DNA from: DASVCS01 sp036381495
Lineage (GTDB): Bacteria; Gemmatimonadota; Gemmatimonadetes; Longimicrobiales; RSA9
Length of the DNA stretch: 31,165 nt
NCBI GenBank assembly: GCA_036381495.1
Contig: DASVCS010000111.1
Location: forward strand, 1 to 31,165
Direction: 5' to 3'
Shown piece after piece: positions 22,044 through 30,727 of this stretch (its first letter is position 1; each line of letters starts with the position of its first letter). The translations under genes were made by a program, and so were the position numbers. Below the pieces are notes generated by a model, which saw nothing but the letters and a program-made list of their open reading frames with translations, ran no database searches and had not been told where the DNA came from.

Positions 22044-24740
22044 CTACTCGCTGCGCAGTGCCTCGAGCGGATCGGCCCGCGTGGCGCGGCGGGCCGGCAC
22101 GATGCCGGAGAGGGTGGCCACGGCCGCGAGGATGACGACCATGCCGGCGATCGTGGCGGGATCCGCCGGGCTCACTTCGAAGAGCATGGAGCGCAGCAGC
22201 CGGGTCGTCGCGAGGGCGGCGGCGAGTCCGATACCGATGCCCGCACCGGCGAGGAGGAGCATGCGACCGAGCACGGCGTGGCGTACGCGGACGGGGCTCG
22301 CGCCCAGCGCGATGCGGATCCCGAACTCGTGGGTCCGTTCCGCGACGGAGTACGCGAGCACGCCGTAGATGCCGAGCGCGGCGAGGATCAGCGCCGCGAT
22401 CCCGAAGCCGGACAGCACCTGGAGCGTGAAGCGGCGTGGTGAAAGGACGCGGTCCAGCGTCGCCTCGAGCGTCCAGAACTCGCGCGTCGGCATCGCCGGA
22501 TCGACCTCGGCCATCGTGCGGGACACGGCGCCTGTCAATGCTTCGACGGGCAGCCGCGAACGGACCACCAGGTCCATCGTGCCGAAGTTCGGGTTCTGGG
22601 CGAGCGGAAAGTAGATTTGAATGCCGGGATCCTGCTCCGGCGACACGTGGCGTACGTCCGCCGCGATACCCACGACTTCCCACTCCCGGTCGGCGCCGCC
22701 CGTGACGATGCGTTGGCCGATGGGATCGCGCCCCGGGAAGATGCGCGCGGCCGCGGTCTCGTTCAGGAGGATCACCGGCCGGTTGTCGCCGTTGTCCGCG
22801 GCGGTGAAGCCGCGGCCGCTCACCACCGGGATCCGGAGCGTCTCGAGGTAGCCCGGATCGATGATGTGCGGGAAGAACGTCTGTACTTCGTCCGTCCTGG
22901 GCGCGCCGACGACGCGGTAGGGCCACGTGCGGTTGCGACCGAGCGGAAGCGCGTCGATGAGGCCGACGCCGTCGATGCCGGGCACGGCCGCCACGCGGGC
23001 CGCGAGCTCGTCGTAGTACGCGACCCGCGCCTCGATCGATTGGTGTTCCGGCGCATTCTCGGCGAAGAAGTCCCGTCCCGGATTGATCTGCCACGCCACC
23101 GCGTTCTCCGGCTCGTAACCCAGCTCGACGTCCAGCACCGCCTGGAAGCTGCGCAGCAGGAGCCCGGCGGCCACGAGCAGCACGAAAGTCACGGCGATCT
23201 CCGCGACGACGAGCGCCTCCCGCACGCGGCGCGCCGCACGGTGCCCGCTGATCCCGCTTGCCGAGGACTTCAGCACCGCCGATTCGCCTCCCTCCGCGAG
23301 CTGTAGCGCGGGCGCGGTCCCGGAAGCCAGTCCCGCCAGCAGCGCCGCGAGCACGGCGACCAGCAGTGCGGAACCGTCCACGTCCACCCGCTCCAGCAGC
23401 GGAATCGCGAGCGCCGATGATGTCGTGACGAAGTCGGTCGTCAGCACGGCGAGCAGAACGCCGACGGCCGCCCCGGGCAGCGCCAGCAGGATCGACTCCA
23501 TGAAGAGCTGTCTCAGCACCCGGCCGCGCGTAGCGCCCAGCGCCTTCCGGATCGCGACGTCGCGCATGCGCGACGGGCTGCGCGCCAGCAGCACGTTGGC
23601 CACGTTGAAGCAGACGATCAGCATGACCGCCGCGGCCGCCAGGAACAGCAGTCGAAGGGCGGGAACGAACGGACCGGCGACGTGCTCGTGCAGCGGCATC
23701 ACCCGCAGCGGACCCAGGCCCCACCGGCGCGGATCCTCCGCCTGTAGCGTCCGGACGATCTCCGCCAGCTCCCGGTCCGCCGCCTCCAACGACACGCCCT
23801 CCCGCAGACGGCCGATGAGGAACAGGATGTTGCCCTGCCAGCCCGTGTGTGCGTCCACGGGGAGCACGTACGGCAACAGGAAGTCCACCCGGTGGCCCGG
23901 CGTGAACAGCGAAGCGAAATCGAAGGTCGGTGGCAGCACGCCCACCACCGTCCGCGGCACGTCGTTCAACGTGATCTTCGAGCCCACGATGCTACGGTCG
24001 CCCGCGTACCGCCGCTGCCAGAACCCGTACGAAAGGAGCACCGCCCGCGGACCGCCCCGCACGCCTTCTTCGGCGGTGAAGTTCCGCCCGACCAGCGGGC
24101 GAACGCCGAGCACGTCCAGGAAATCGTGCGTCACGCCCACACCCGACAGCCGCTCGGGCGCGCCATCGCCTTCCAGCGCGTACGCCGTCTCCGACGAAAA
24201 GGCGTTGTAGCCGGCCATGCCCGCGAACATCCGGCTCCGCTCCCGGAAGTCCCGGAGGTTGATCGCCCGCGACGTCACGCTCGACAGGCTGCTCTCCTCA
24301 CCCGCCTGCTCGATCCACACCAGCCGCTCCGGCGCCTCCAGCGGCAGCGGCGACAGCATCAGCGGCCTGAGCACGCTGAACACCGACGTCGTCGCACCCA
24401 CGCCGAGGCCGACCACCAGCGCGATCATCACGAACAACCCCGGCGACCGGCGGATCGACCGCAGTGCCGCCCGCGCATCGGCACGCAGACCGCTCCCCGT
24501 GATCACGTCACGCATGCCGAACCCCCTTCCGAAAGCGGATGAAACGGCGTGGGCGAGTCGTCCCACGATCAGCAGCGCCACCTCACGACGGTACCAGAGG
24601 CCGGCCCACGACGCCCCGCGCGCTCGTGCACGGTGTACGTAGTCCTCGTGGAGGTCACCGAGGATCGCGGCACACGCAGGGTCGTTCCGCAGCGCGCGCT
24701 CGAGGAGATGCGCCGTGCGCGCAGGCGGGCGGTCGATCAT
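22044..24740 (-). CDS. ADOP-type FtsX-like ABC permease (MacB-like), first
   Basis: This is an 898-residue inner-membrane protein. The start at 24740 (MIDRPPARTAHLLERALRND) overlaps the PadR stop by ATGA. The N-terminal permease-prefix domain (LLERALRNDPACAAILGDLH, EDYVHRARARGASWAGLWYR) precedes the first membrane helix (LFVMIALVVGLGVGATTSVF). A MacB-like periplasmic domain follows (VRPLVGRNFTAEEG, VVGVLPPTFDF), then an FtsX domain with three helices (RDVAIRKALGATRGRVLRQL). A second periplasmic domain (GRNRTWPYRVVG, FPHIIDPGYLETLRIPVVSG, FPGRDPIGQRIVTGG) and a second FtsX domain (THEFGIRIALGASPVRVRHA ... VPARRATRADPLEALRSE) complete it. This two-fold layout is the 'acidobacterial duplicated orphan permease' type, which lacks its own ATPase. 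MacB-like function (efflux or mechanotransmission) is inferred. Confidence 0.92.
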   Translation of the reverse strand: MIDRPPARTAHLLERALRNDPACAAILGDLHEDYVHRARARGASWAGLWYRREVALLIVGRLAHAVSSAFGRGFGMRDVITGSGLRADARAALRSIRRSPGLFVMIALVVGLGVGATTSVFSVLRPLMLSPLPLEAPERLVWIEQAGEESSLSSVTSRAINLRDFRERSRMFAGMAGYNAFSSETAYALEGDGAPERLSGVGVTHDFLDVLGVRPLVGRNFTAEEGVRGGPRAVLLSYGFWQRRYAGDRSIVGSKITLNDVPRTVVGVLPPTFDFASLFTPGHRVDFLLPYVLPVDAHTGWQGNILFLIGRLREGVSLEAADRELAEIVRTLQAEDPRRWGLGPLRVMPLHEHVAGPFVPALRLLFLAAAAVMLIVCFNVANVLLARSPSRMRDVAIRKALGATRGRVLRQLFMESILLALPGAAVGVLLAVLTTDFVTTSSALAIPLLERVDVDGSALLVAVLAALLAGLASGTAPALQLAEGGESAVLKSSASGISGHRAARRVREALVVAEIAVTFVLLVAAGLLLRSFQAVLDVELGYEPENAVAWQINPGRDFFAENAPEHQSIEARVAYYDELAARVAAVPGIDGVGLIDALPLGRNRTWPYRVVGAPRTDEVQTFFPHIIDPGYLETLRIPVVSGRGFTAADNGDNRPVILLNETAAARIFPGRDPIGQRIVTGGADREWEVVGIAADVRHVSPEQDPGIQIYFPLAQNPNFGTMDLVVRSRLPVEALTGAVSRTMAEVDPAMPTREFWTLEATLDRVLSPRRFTLQVLSGFGIAALILAALGIYGVLAYSVAERTHEFGIRIALGASPVRVRHAVLGRMLLLAGAGIGIGLAAALATTRLLRSMLFEVSPADPATIAGMVVILAAVATLSGIVPARRATRADPLEALRSE

Positions 24741-25063
24741 AGCGGGTCGAGGATCGGGCCGAGCCCTTCCATGAACGTCGCAAGGACGTCCCGCGTGCTC
24801 CGCACCGCTTCCAGGCCGGCCTCCGTCACCCGGAGACGACGCATGGGATGGCCGCCCCGCTCCGGGATCTCGCTCGGAACCAGCTCCCACGCCACGAACC
24901 CCTTCTCGGTCAGCCGGTCCAGCGTACGGTAGAGCGCGCCCCGCGTGACCGCGCGACCCGCGTTCGCCTCGAGGTCGGCACGGACCTGGTTCGCGTACGG
25001 CGTCCTGCGCTGCCGCAGAATCGAAAGCAGCACCAGCAACTCGAATTCGCCGAGCTTCGACAT
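24737..25063 (-). CDS. PadR family transcriptional regulator (second module)
   Basis: This is a 108-residue protein with ATG at 25063 and GAGG upstream; an in-frame ATG at 25093 is possible but overlaps the operator. The sequence runs MSKLGEFELLVLLSILRQRR, then NAGRAVTRGALYRTLDRLTE (recognition region), KGFVAWELVPSEIPERGGHP and MRRLRVTEAGLEAVRSTRDV (wing). The inserted PSEIPERGGHPMRR is the common form of PadR proteins paired with ADOP permeases. It ends in ATGA overlap with the permease gene, so the two are translationally coupled and the regulator presumably controls the permease. The AGTATA/TATACT repeat lies 31-47 nt upstream of its start. Confidence 0.9.
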   Translation of the reverse strand: MSKLGEFELLVLLSILRQRRTPYANQVRADLEANAGRAVTRGALYRTLDRLTEKGFVAWELVPSEIPERGGHPMRRLRVTEAGLEAVRSTRDVLATFMEGLGPILDPL

Positions 25064-25093
25064 CGCAACCTCGTGTAGGTCGGTGGGCCCCAT

Positions 25094-25110
25094 AGTATAC
25101 TTTTTATACT
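25094..25110. promoter_or_regulatory. PadR-type operator in the padR/polX divergent region
   Basis: AGTATA (25094-25099) and TATACT (25105-25110) form an inverted repeat with a 5-nt spacer in an otherwise GC-rich region. On the minus strand TATACT (25099-25094) is a plausible -10 box for the PadR gene, with a weak TTGCGC 15 nt before it. Binding there would repress the regulator's own promoter. Confidence 0.6.
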
Positions 25111-25188
25111 TCGAGCGCAAGCCCTCTAGCTCTAGCACCTTTCCTGCAACCGCTCTGCTTCCGTCTCCGCGCACCCGGGAGCGGCTCC

Positions 25189-27063
25189 ATGGAGAACGTC
25201 GAGATCGCGCGTGTCCTGAACGAGGTCGCGGACCTCCTCGAGCTGAAGGGCGAGAACCGGTTCCGCGTCCGCGCCTATCGCAACGCTGCGCGCACGGTCG
25301 ACGGGATGGCCGAGCCGCTCGCCCAGCTCGTCGAGCAGGGCGCGGACCTGACCGAGATCCCGAGCATCGGCGAGGACATTGCCGGCTACATCGAGGAGCT
25401 GGTCCGTACCGGCCGGCTGCGGCGCCTTGAAGAGGCGCGCAAGAAGGTCCCGCCCTCGCTCGCCGAGCTGATGAAGGTCGAGGGGATCGGGCCCAAGCGG
25501 GCGACGCGTTTCTACCACGAGCTCGGCGTCAAGACCGTCGCGCAGCTCGAGCGCGCGCTCGAACGAGGCGATGTCGAGCGCATGCCTGGCATGGGCGCCC
25601 GCACCGCCGAGCGGCTGCTCCGCGCCGTGCGCGACTACCGCAAGCACGTCACTCGCTTCAAGCTCTCGGACGCCGACCAGCTCGTGCGTCCGCTCGTCGC
25701 CTACATGCGCGAGGCGCCGGGGATCGAGGCGCTGGACGTGGCCGGCAGCTACCGCCGTCGTCGCGAGACCGTCGGCGACATCGACCTCCTCGCCGTGTGC
25801 GAGAAGGCGGCGCCGGTCATGGAGCACTTCGCGGCGTACCCGGAGGTCGCGCGCGTCGACTCCGCCGGCGGCACGCGTGGCGCGGTCGTGCTCCGCACCG
25901 GGCTGCACGTCGACCTGCGCATCCTCAAGCGCGAGTCGTACGGCGCGGCGCTGCACTACTTCACCGGCTCGCAGGCGCACAACATCGCCGTGCGCAAACT
26001 GGGAATCGCGCGGGGTCTCAAGATCAACGAGTACGGCGTGTTCCGGGTCGCGCGCGGCGGGCGCGAGGAAGCGCGCAGGGCGGCGGACGGGGGTGCCGGC
26101 GCGGGTGAGGCCGCGACCGAGAGCGCCCGTGGAGGTGTGGATGTGGACGGGGGCGAGCGTGCGAAGACGAGCGCGGGCAGGGGCAGGAAGGCGCGCGCGG
26201 GCGGGGCGAAGGAGGTGCGCATCGCGGGCGAGCGCGAAGAGGACGTCTTCGCCGCCGTCGGCATGGACTGGGTGCCGCCCGAGCTGCGCGAGGACCGGGG
26301 CGAGGTCGAGGCCGCGCTCGCGCACGAGTTGCCGAAGCTCCTCACGCTCGACGACATCCGCGGCGACCTCCAGATGCACACCGAGTGGAGCGACGGCCGG
26401 GACACCATCGAGGCGATGGCCCGCGCCTGCCGCGACCGTGGCTACCAGTACGTCGCCATCACGGACCACAGCCGCGCCGTCACCGTCGCGCATGGGCTGG
26501 ACGCCGCAGCGCTGCGCAGGCAGTGGAAGGAGATCGACCGGGTGCGCAGGCGCGTCCGCGGCATAGAGATCCTCAAGGGGATCGAGGTCGACATCCTCGA
26601 GGACGGCTCGCTCGACCTCCCCGACGAGGTCCTCGAACAACTGGACGTCGTCGTGGCCGCCATCCACTCGCACATGGGCCAGTCGAAGGCGAAGATGACC
26701 GACCGCATCATCCGCGCGATCGCACACCCCGCCGTCGACATCCTCGCCCATCCCACGGGCCGCATCATCAACCGCCGCGAACCCTACGCCGTCGACATCG
26801 ACGCCGTGCTCGAAGCCGCCGCCGAGCACCACGTCGCCGTCGAGCTGAACGCCTACCCCGACCGCCTCGACCTCGACGACGCCCAGGTCCACCGTGCCCG
26901 CGAACTCGGCGTCAAGATCGCCATCGACACCGACTCCCACAGCACCGAGCACCTGCGCTACATGAGCTACGGCGTGGACCAGGCGCGGCGCGGGTGGCTC
27001 GAGAAGAAGGACGTGCTGAACGCGATGACGGCGAAGGGGGTGCGGCGGTGGTTGGGGAAGTGA
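25189..27063 (+). CDS. polX: Family X DNA polymerase with PHP domain (PolX)
   Basis: This is a 624-residue gap-filling repair polymerase. The start is ATG at 25189 with CGGGAG upstream. The order is: N-terminal helical domain (MENVEIARVLNEVADLLELK), two helix-hairpin-helix motifs (TEIPSIGEDIAGYIEEL, KVEGIGPKRATRFYHELGV), then the palm with AGSYRRRRETVGDIDLL giving Asp197 and Asp199, and the third acidic residue Asp242 in LHVDLRILK. TGSQAHNIAVRKLGIARGLK and INEYGVF follow. The C-terminal PHP domain begins DLQMHTEWSDGRDT (His397) and includes ITDHSRAVTVAHG, KGIEVDILEDGSLD, AAIHSHMGQSKAKM and TDSHSTEHLRYM, which supply metal ligands for 3'-5' exonuclease or AP-endonuclease activity. An Ala/Gly/Arg-rich insertion (about residues 287-342) between NEYGVFRV and VRIAGEREEDVFAA is unusual. 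The gene is divergent from padR, with 125 nt between. Confidence 0.93.
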   Translation: MENVEIARVLNEVADLLELKGENRFRVRAYRNAARTVDGMAEPLAQLVEQGADLTEIPSIGEDIAGYIEELVRTGRLRRLEEARKKVPPSLAELMKVEGIGPKRATRFYHELGVKTVAQLERALERGDVERMPGMGARTAERLLRAVRDYRKHVTRFKLSDADQLVRPLVAYMREAPGIEALDVAGSYRRRRETVGDIDLLAVCEKAAPVMEHFAAYPEVARVDSAGGTRGAVVLRTGLHVDLRILKRESYGAALHYFTGSQAHNIAVRKLGIARGLKINEYGVFRVARGGREEARRAADGGAGAGEAATESARGGVDVDGGERAKTSAGRGRKARAGGAKEVRIAGEREEDVFAAVGMDWVPPELREDRGEVEAALAHELPKLLTLDDIRGDLQMHTEWSDGRDTIEAMARACRDRGYQYVAITDHSRAVTVAHGLDAAALRRQWKEIDRVRRRVRGIEILKGIEVDILEDGSLDLPDEVLEQLDVVVAAIHSHMGQSKAKMTDRIIRAIAHPAVDILAHPTGRIINRREPYAVDIDAVLEAAAEHHVAVELNAYPDRLDLDDAQVHRARELGVKIAIDTDSHSTEHLRYMSYGVDQARRGWLEKKDVLNAMTAKGVRRWLGK

Positions 27064-27148
27064 GGGGCGGGTGAGCGACGCGGGCGATATCGGGCGATAT
27101 TGTGGGAAGGTGCGGCGGTGAAGCGGCCGGCGCTTCGGTCACATCCCG

Positions 27149-27368
27149 CTACAGCACGTCCGTGGCCCGGTCAGCCCCCGGGCCAGGCGACGGTTCCGGT
27201 CTCCGCGTCCACATACACCTTCTCGAACGCTGCCGGATCCTCCCAGCGTGAGAACACGCCCTTGCCCACGAGCGACGACAGGTCCACCTCGCCTTCCTCC
27301 CCATCGGCGAAGCGGATCCAGAGTCGGTAGTTCGGACGTGCCTCCGCCGCAACGATCCGGTACAACAT
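27149..27368 (-). CDS. DUF2442-domain protein with frameshifted C-terminus
   Basis: From ATG at 27368 (AGGAGAG upstream) the frame encodes MLYRIVAAEARPNYRLWIRF, ADGEEGEVDLSSLVGKGVFS, RWEDPAAFEKVYVDAETGTV and AWPGG, stopping at 27171 after 65 residues. DUF2442 proteins normally continue WPxGADxxPDVLY. That continuation, ADRATDVL and a stop at 27149, is present one frame away and would be joined if the five-G run near 27174 had four Gs. The gene is therefore slightly shortened, or the run contains a sequencing error. Such proteins are small and of unknown function, often paired with DUF4160. Just upstream on the same strand, HQEELRRAWDRA-like codons (about 27450-27415) could be the decayed end of a DUF4160 partner, but this is uncertain. 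Confidence 0.7.
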
Positions 27369-27480
27369 GGGCGTCTCTCCTCTACTCGAGCGGAAGGATC
27401 GTACCCGGAGGCTGGCGCTCGCGCCCGGTCCCAGGCTCGGCGGAGCTCTTCTTGGTGCAGCGCGGGCCGCCATCCCTCGT

Positions 27481-30177
27481 CTACCGGCTCTTCAACGCTT
27501 CCACCGGGTCCGCCCTCGCCGCGCGCCGGGCCGGCAGCAGCGCCGCGATCCCGGTAGCGGCGAGCAGCAGCGCCGACGCGCCGGCGAACGTGACACCATC
27601 CATCGAACCCACGCCGAAGAGCATGGTCTGCACGCCGCGAACCGCGAGCGTCGCGAGCGCCAGTCCCGCGACCACGCCCGCAGCCACGACGGTCAGCGAT
27701 TCGCGCACGACCATCCATGCGACGCGCGCGGGCGCCGCGCCCATGACGAGCCGGATGCCCATCTCCCGGGTGCGACGCTCGACGGCGAATGAGACCGTGG
27801 CGTACACGCCGAGTCCGGCCAGCAGCATCGCGAGGAGCGAGAAGCCGCCAAGCAGCGCGGTGACCGCCCGGAGCCGGGCCAGCGCGCCGCCGATATGCGT
27901 GTCGAGCGTGGCCAGCCGCGTCACCGGCAGCGAGGGGCGCACGTCGCGGAGCGTCGAGCGCAGCGTGCCCAGGAGCGTCGCCGGGTCGCCCGACGTGCGG
28001 GCGACGACCGCGAAGCCGGCCGGCGGCATCTGCTCGGCCGAGTAGTAGATCATCGGCGTGGGCGGCTCGCGCAGGTCGATCACCTTGACGTCCCCAACCA
28101 CCCCCACCACGCGGCGCCACGCGCCTTCCGCGCCTTCCGGGCGGATGCGGCCGCGGGCCCAGTCCCCGCCCCAGAAGCGCCGGGCCGCCGTCTCGTTCAC
28201 GACGATCACCGGCGGCGCGTCCGGGCGGTCGTCCGCCGTGAACGTCCGCCCCGCGAGCACGGGGATGCCCATCGCCTCGAAATAGCCGCGACTCACGATC
28301 GCGACCGGGAGTTCGACCGAGCCCGTGCCCGACGGTGGATCGTAGCCTTCGACCACGTGCGTCGACGTCCAGCCGGACTGCACGGGCAGCCGATTCGTGA
28401 GCGCGGCGCGCTCCACGCCCGGCAGCGCCTCGACCCGCTCGAGGATCTGCGCGGCGACGACGGCCACCTCGGCGTCCGAGACACCGCCGCGCTGGAGGTC
28501 CGTCTCGACCAGCGCGATCCGGTCGGCATCGACGCCCGGGGCCACGCGCTGGGCGTTGGCGAGGCTGCGCGTCAGCAGGCCGGCACCGATGACGAGGACC
28601 AGGGATACCGCCACCTGGAGCGCCACGAGCCCACGCCGGACGAGCGACGCGCCGCGGCCCGCGGACTGGCCGCGCCCTTCGTCCCGCAACGCCACCGCCA
28701 CGTCCGTCCTCGCCGAGCGCAGAGCGGGCAGCAAGCCGGAGAGCAGCCCCGTCGCCAGAGCCAGGAGTACACCGAACACGACGACGCGGTGGTCGAAGCC
28801 CACGTCGAGTCCCGCCCAGGCGACGGACAGCGGCAGGAGCGGGATGAGCTGCACCGACCACGCCGCGAGACCGAGCCCCGCCGCTCCACCCAGCCCGGCG
28901 AGGAGCAAGGCCTCGACCAGGAGCAAGCGCGCGACCTGCATCCGCCCCGACCCCAATGCCTGCCGGACGGCCAGCTCGGGGCCTCGCGAGATCCCGCGCG
29001 CCAGCAGCAGGTTGGCAAGGTTGCTGCACGCCAGGAGCAGCACCAGTCCGGCGACGACCAGCACGCCCATGCCCGCCGTGAACAGCCCGCCATCGAACTC
29101 CGGATGGATGCGGACCTCGTCGTGGGCGAAAACCGTGATGCCACGGCCCTCGTTCAGCTCCGGATACTCCTCGGCCAGGCGCTGTGCCAGCACATCCATC
29201 GCGGCACGCGCCCGCTCCACGCTCACACCCGGCGCCAGCCGCGCCTTCACCAGGTACCAGTGATCCTGCCGGCGATCCAGGTTCGCGACCCGGAACGGCC
29301 CGCCCACCGGCGCGCTCGAGATCGAGAGCCAGAAATCCGTGGCCAGCGCACCCGCCTCACCATTGAATTCCTTGGGGCCGATCCCGATGATCGTCACCGC
29401 CTGGTTGTTCAGCCGGATCGTGCTGCCGATCACCCCCGGGTCCGCACCCATGCGCGTCCGCCACGTGCGATAGCTCACGACCGCCACCAGCTCCGCGCCC
29501 ACGCGGTCGTGCGCGGTATCGAACCAGCGTCCGCGATACGGACGCAGCCCGAGCACCGGGAAGTAGCTCGCCGTCGCGTACTCCACCGAGACCGGCCGTG
29601 GGCCGTCCGTATCCTCCCACGTGGCCTTGTCCGGCGAGGTCGCGGCCACGCCGGCGAAGATGCCCGTCAGCTCCGCCATCTCCCGGTACGCCGGGAACGA
29701 CGTCGAACTCGGCTCGCCATCATCCGAGTCCTGGTAGATGTGGACGATCTCCGCGGGATCCGCGAACGGGGATGGCCGGAAGAGCACCGTGTCCACGAGG
29801 TTGAAGACCGCCGCGTTCAGCCCGATCCCCACGCCGAGGATCGCGATGGCGAACGACGTGAAGAGCGGCGTCCGGCGCAAACGCCGGGCGGCGTAGCGGA
29901 CATCCTGGAGCATCGAGGTCATGAACTCCCTACCTTTCATCGGTTCGGTTCGCCGTACGCGACCGCCCCACCGCTCGGCCGCTGCCGTCTTCGCCACATC
30001 CGCGGCGGCGCGGGCCCACTGCCGCAACACCGCTCCGCGGCCGCCCGCGTCGCGCGCACGCGCCAGACGGTCGAGGAAGAAACGCGTCATCTCCGCGCCG
30101 TAGATCTCCCGGAACGGCCGCGGATACGCGCGCAGAAACAGCCGGAACAGGCGCGCGTGCAGCTCCGCGCGAGGCAT
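27481..30177 (-). CDS. ADOP-type FtsX-like ABC permease, second
   Basis: This is 898 residues from ATG at 30177, which shares one base with the PadR stop (TGATG); a GTG at 30180 would add one residue. The N-terminus (MPRAELHARLFRLFLRAYPR, PFREIYGAEM) is the prefix domain of a second ADOP subtype, with a hydrophilic stretch to about residue 85. It is followed by TM1 (FTSFAIAILGVGIGLNAAVF), a MacB-like periplasmic domain (LGLRPYRGRWFDTAHDRVG, VTIIGIGPKEFNGEAG), an FtsX domain with RGISRGPELAVRQALGSGRM, and a second half with GYFEAMGIPVLAGRTFTADD, VIVVNETAARRFWGGDWARG and the final VERRTREMGIRLVMGAAPAR ... LPARRAARADPVEALKSR. It is not closely similar to the first ADOP, so the two are separate systems. 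Role: MacB-like transport, inferred. Confidence 0.92.
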   Translation of the reverse strand: MPRAELHARLFRLFLRAYPRPFREIYGAEMTRFFLDRLARARDAGGRGAVLRQWARAAADVAKTAAAERWGGRVRRTEPMKGREFMTSMLQDVRYAARRLRRTPLFTSFAIAILGVGIGLNAAVFNLVDTVLFRPSPFADPAEIVHIYQDSDDGEPSSTSFPAYREMAELTGIFAGVAATSPDKATWEDTDGPRPVSVEYATASYFPVLGLRPYRGRWFDTAHDRVGAELVAVVSYRTWRTRMGADPGVIGSTIRLNNQAVTIIGIGPKEFNGEAGALATDFWLSISSAPVGGPFRVANLDRRQDHWYLVKARLAPGVSVERARAAMDVLAQRLAEEYPELNEGRGITVFAHDEVRIHPEFDGGLFTAGMGVLVVAGLVLLLACSNLANLLLARGISRGPELAVRQALGSGRMQVARLLLVEALLLAGLGGAAGLGLAAWSVQLIPLLPLSVAWAGLDVGFDHRVVVFGVLLALATGLLSGLLPALRSARTDVAVALRDEGRGQSAGRGASLVRRGLVALQVAVSLVLVIGAGLLTRSLANAQRVAPGVDADRIALVETDLQRGGVSDAEVAVVAAQILERVEALPGVERAALTNRLPVQSGWTSTHVVEGYDPPSGTGSVELPVAIVSRGYFEAMGIPVLAGRTFTADDRPDAPPVIVVNETAARRFWGGDWARGRIRPEGAEGAWRRVVGVVGDVKVIDLREPPTPMIYYSAEQMPPAGFAVVARTSGDPATLLGTLRSTLRDVRPSLPVTRLATLDTHIGGALARLRAVTALLGGFSLLAMLLAGLGVYATVSFAVERRTREMGIRLVMGAAPARVAWMVVRESLTVVAAGVVAGLALATLAVRGVQTMLFGVGSMDGVTFAGASALLLAATGIAALLPARRAARADPVEALKSR

Positions 30178-30494
30178 CACGCCCGCCGCGGCAGCAGCTT
30201 CACGCCCCGCGCCACCTCCACCAGCCGCTCCAGGCGCGCCGCTTCCTCGCTCACCCGCCTCCGCCCCTCCGCCGTGATCGCGTAGTACTTCCGCCGCGGG
30301 TCCGCATCCCGCTCCGGCGGCGCCGCCTCCCGGATCAGCCCGGCCTCGAGCATCTCCTTCAGCGAGCGGTACAACGTGCCGGGCCCCAGCTCGACCGCGC
30401 CCTCCGTCTTCGCCTCCACCCAGTCGGCGATCCCGAGACCGTGCATCTCACGCTCCGCGAGCGCGAGCAGGATGTAGAAGACGGGCGGGTTCAT
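30177..30494 (-). CDS. PadR family transcriptional regulator (third module)
   Basis: This is a 105-residue protein. ATG at 30494 (AGGAG upstream) gives MNPPVFYILLALAEREMHGL; a 10-codon in-frame extension to 30524 lacks support. The winged helix includes HGLGIADWVEAKTEGAVELG, PGTLYRSLKEMLEAGLIREA (recognition and xGTLYRSL pattern), and PRRKYYAITAEGRRRVSEEA (wing), with a C-terminal helix (LERLVEVARGVKLLPRRA). It is encoded just before, and overlaps, the second ADOP gene. About 50 nt upstream lies a sigma70-like promoter embedded in an 11-nt inverted repeat, consistent with autorepression. Confidence 0.92.
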   Translation of the reverse strand: MNPPVFYILLALAEREMHGLGIADWVEAKTEGAVELGPGTLYRSLKEMLEAGLIREAAPPERDADPRRKYYAITAEGRRRVSEEAARLERLVEVARGVKLLPRRA

Positions 30495-30548
30495 CGGCGC
30501 ACTCCTGAACGTGGTCCGTGACATCGATCGTGGTGAAACTATCCAACA

Positions 30549-30579
30549 CGAATATATCCAGTCAGGATAAATTCGGCAA
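30549..30579 (-). promoter_or_regulatory. Promoter and operator of the padR-ADOP operon
   Basis: On the minus strand TTGCCG (30579-30574) and TATATT (30556-30551) are 17 nt apart. The inverted repeat CGAATATATCC (30549-30559) / GGATAAATTCG (30565-30575), with 10 of 11 pairs and a 5-nt spacer, covers the -10 box and the spacer. This AT-rich palindrome in a GC-rich background is the expected form of a PadR operator. Confidence 0.75.
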
Positions 30580-30639
30580 GAGGGGAAGTGCGAGGGAGGA
30601 ACCGGGCGGCCGGATGGCGGCGGCAGGGGCGGGGGCGGC

Positions 30640-30727
30640 TAGAGCGCTGTCGCGTCACTTCGCAGTCGCAGCGAACCGATCGCGGCGAGTGGGTGCGCGG
30701 CTCCGAACCCGCGGGTGAACCGCTCTA
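30640..30727 (-). repeat. Palindromic repeat family, copy 5
   Basis: This is an 88-nt copy with termini TAGAGCG and CGCTCTA. The order is TAGAGCGCTGTCGCGTCACT, TCGCAGTCG, a diverged middle (GCGGCGAGTGGGTGCGCGG), CTCCGAACCCGCGGGTGAAC and CGCTCTA. G-rich sequence (GGGGCGGGGGCGG) abuts its left end, as with other copies. Confidence 0.8.

Noticed and set aside
25121..25155. Possible sixth copy of the palindromic repeat (CTCTAGCTCTAG, GCAACCGCTCTG)
   Set aside because: Only terminus-like hexamers are present; neither internal arm of the family can be found.
27895..30285. Plus-strand open frame of 796 codons opposite the second ADOP gene
   Set aside because: Composition (His/Arg/Asp-rich, no hydrophobic core) is that of an antisense shadow; the minus strand encodes an unmistakable permease.
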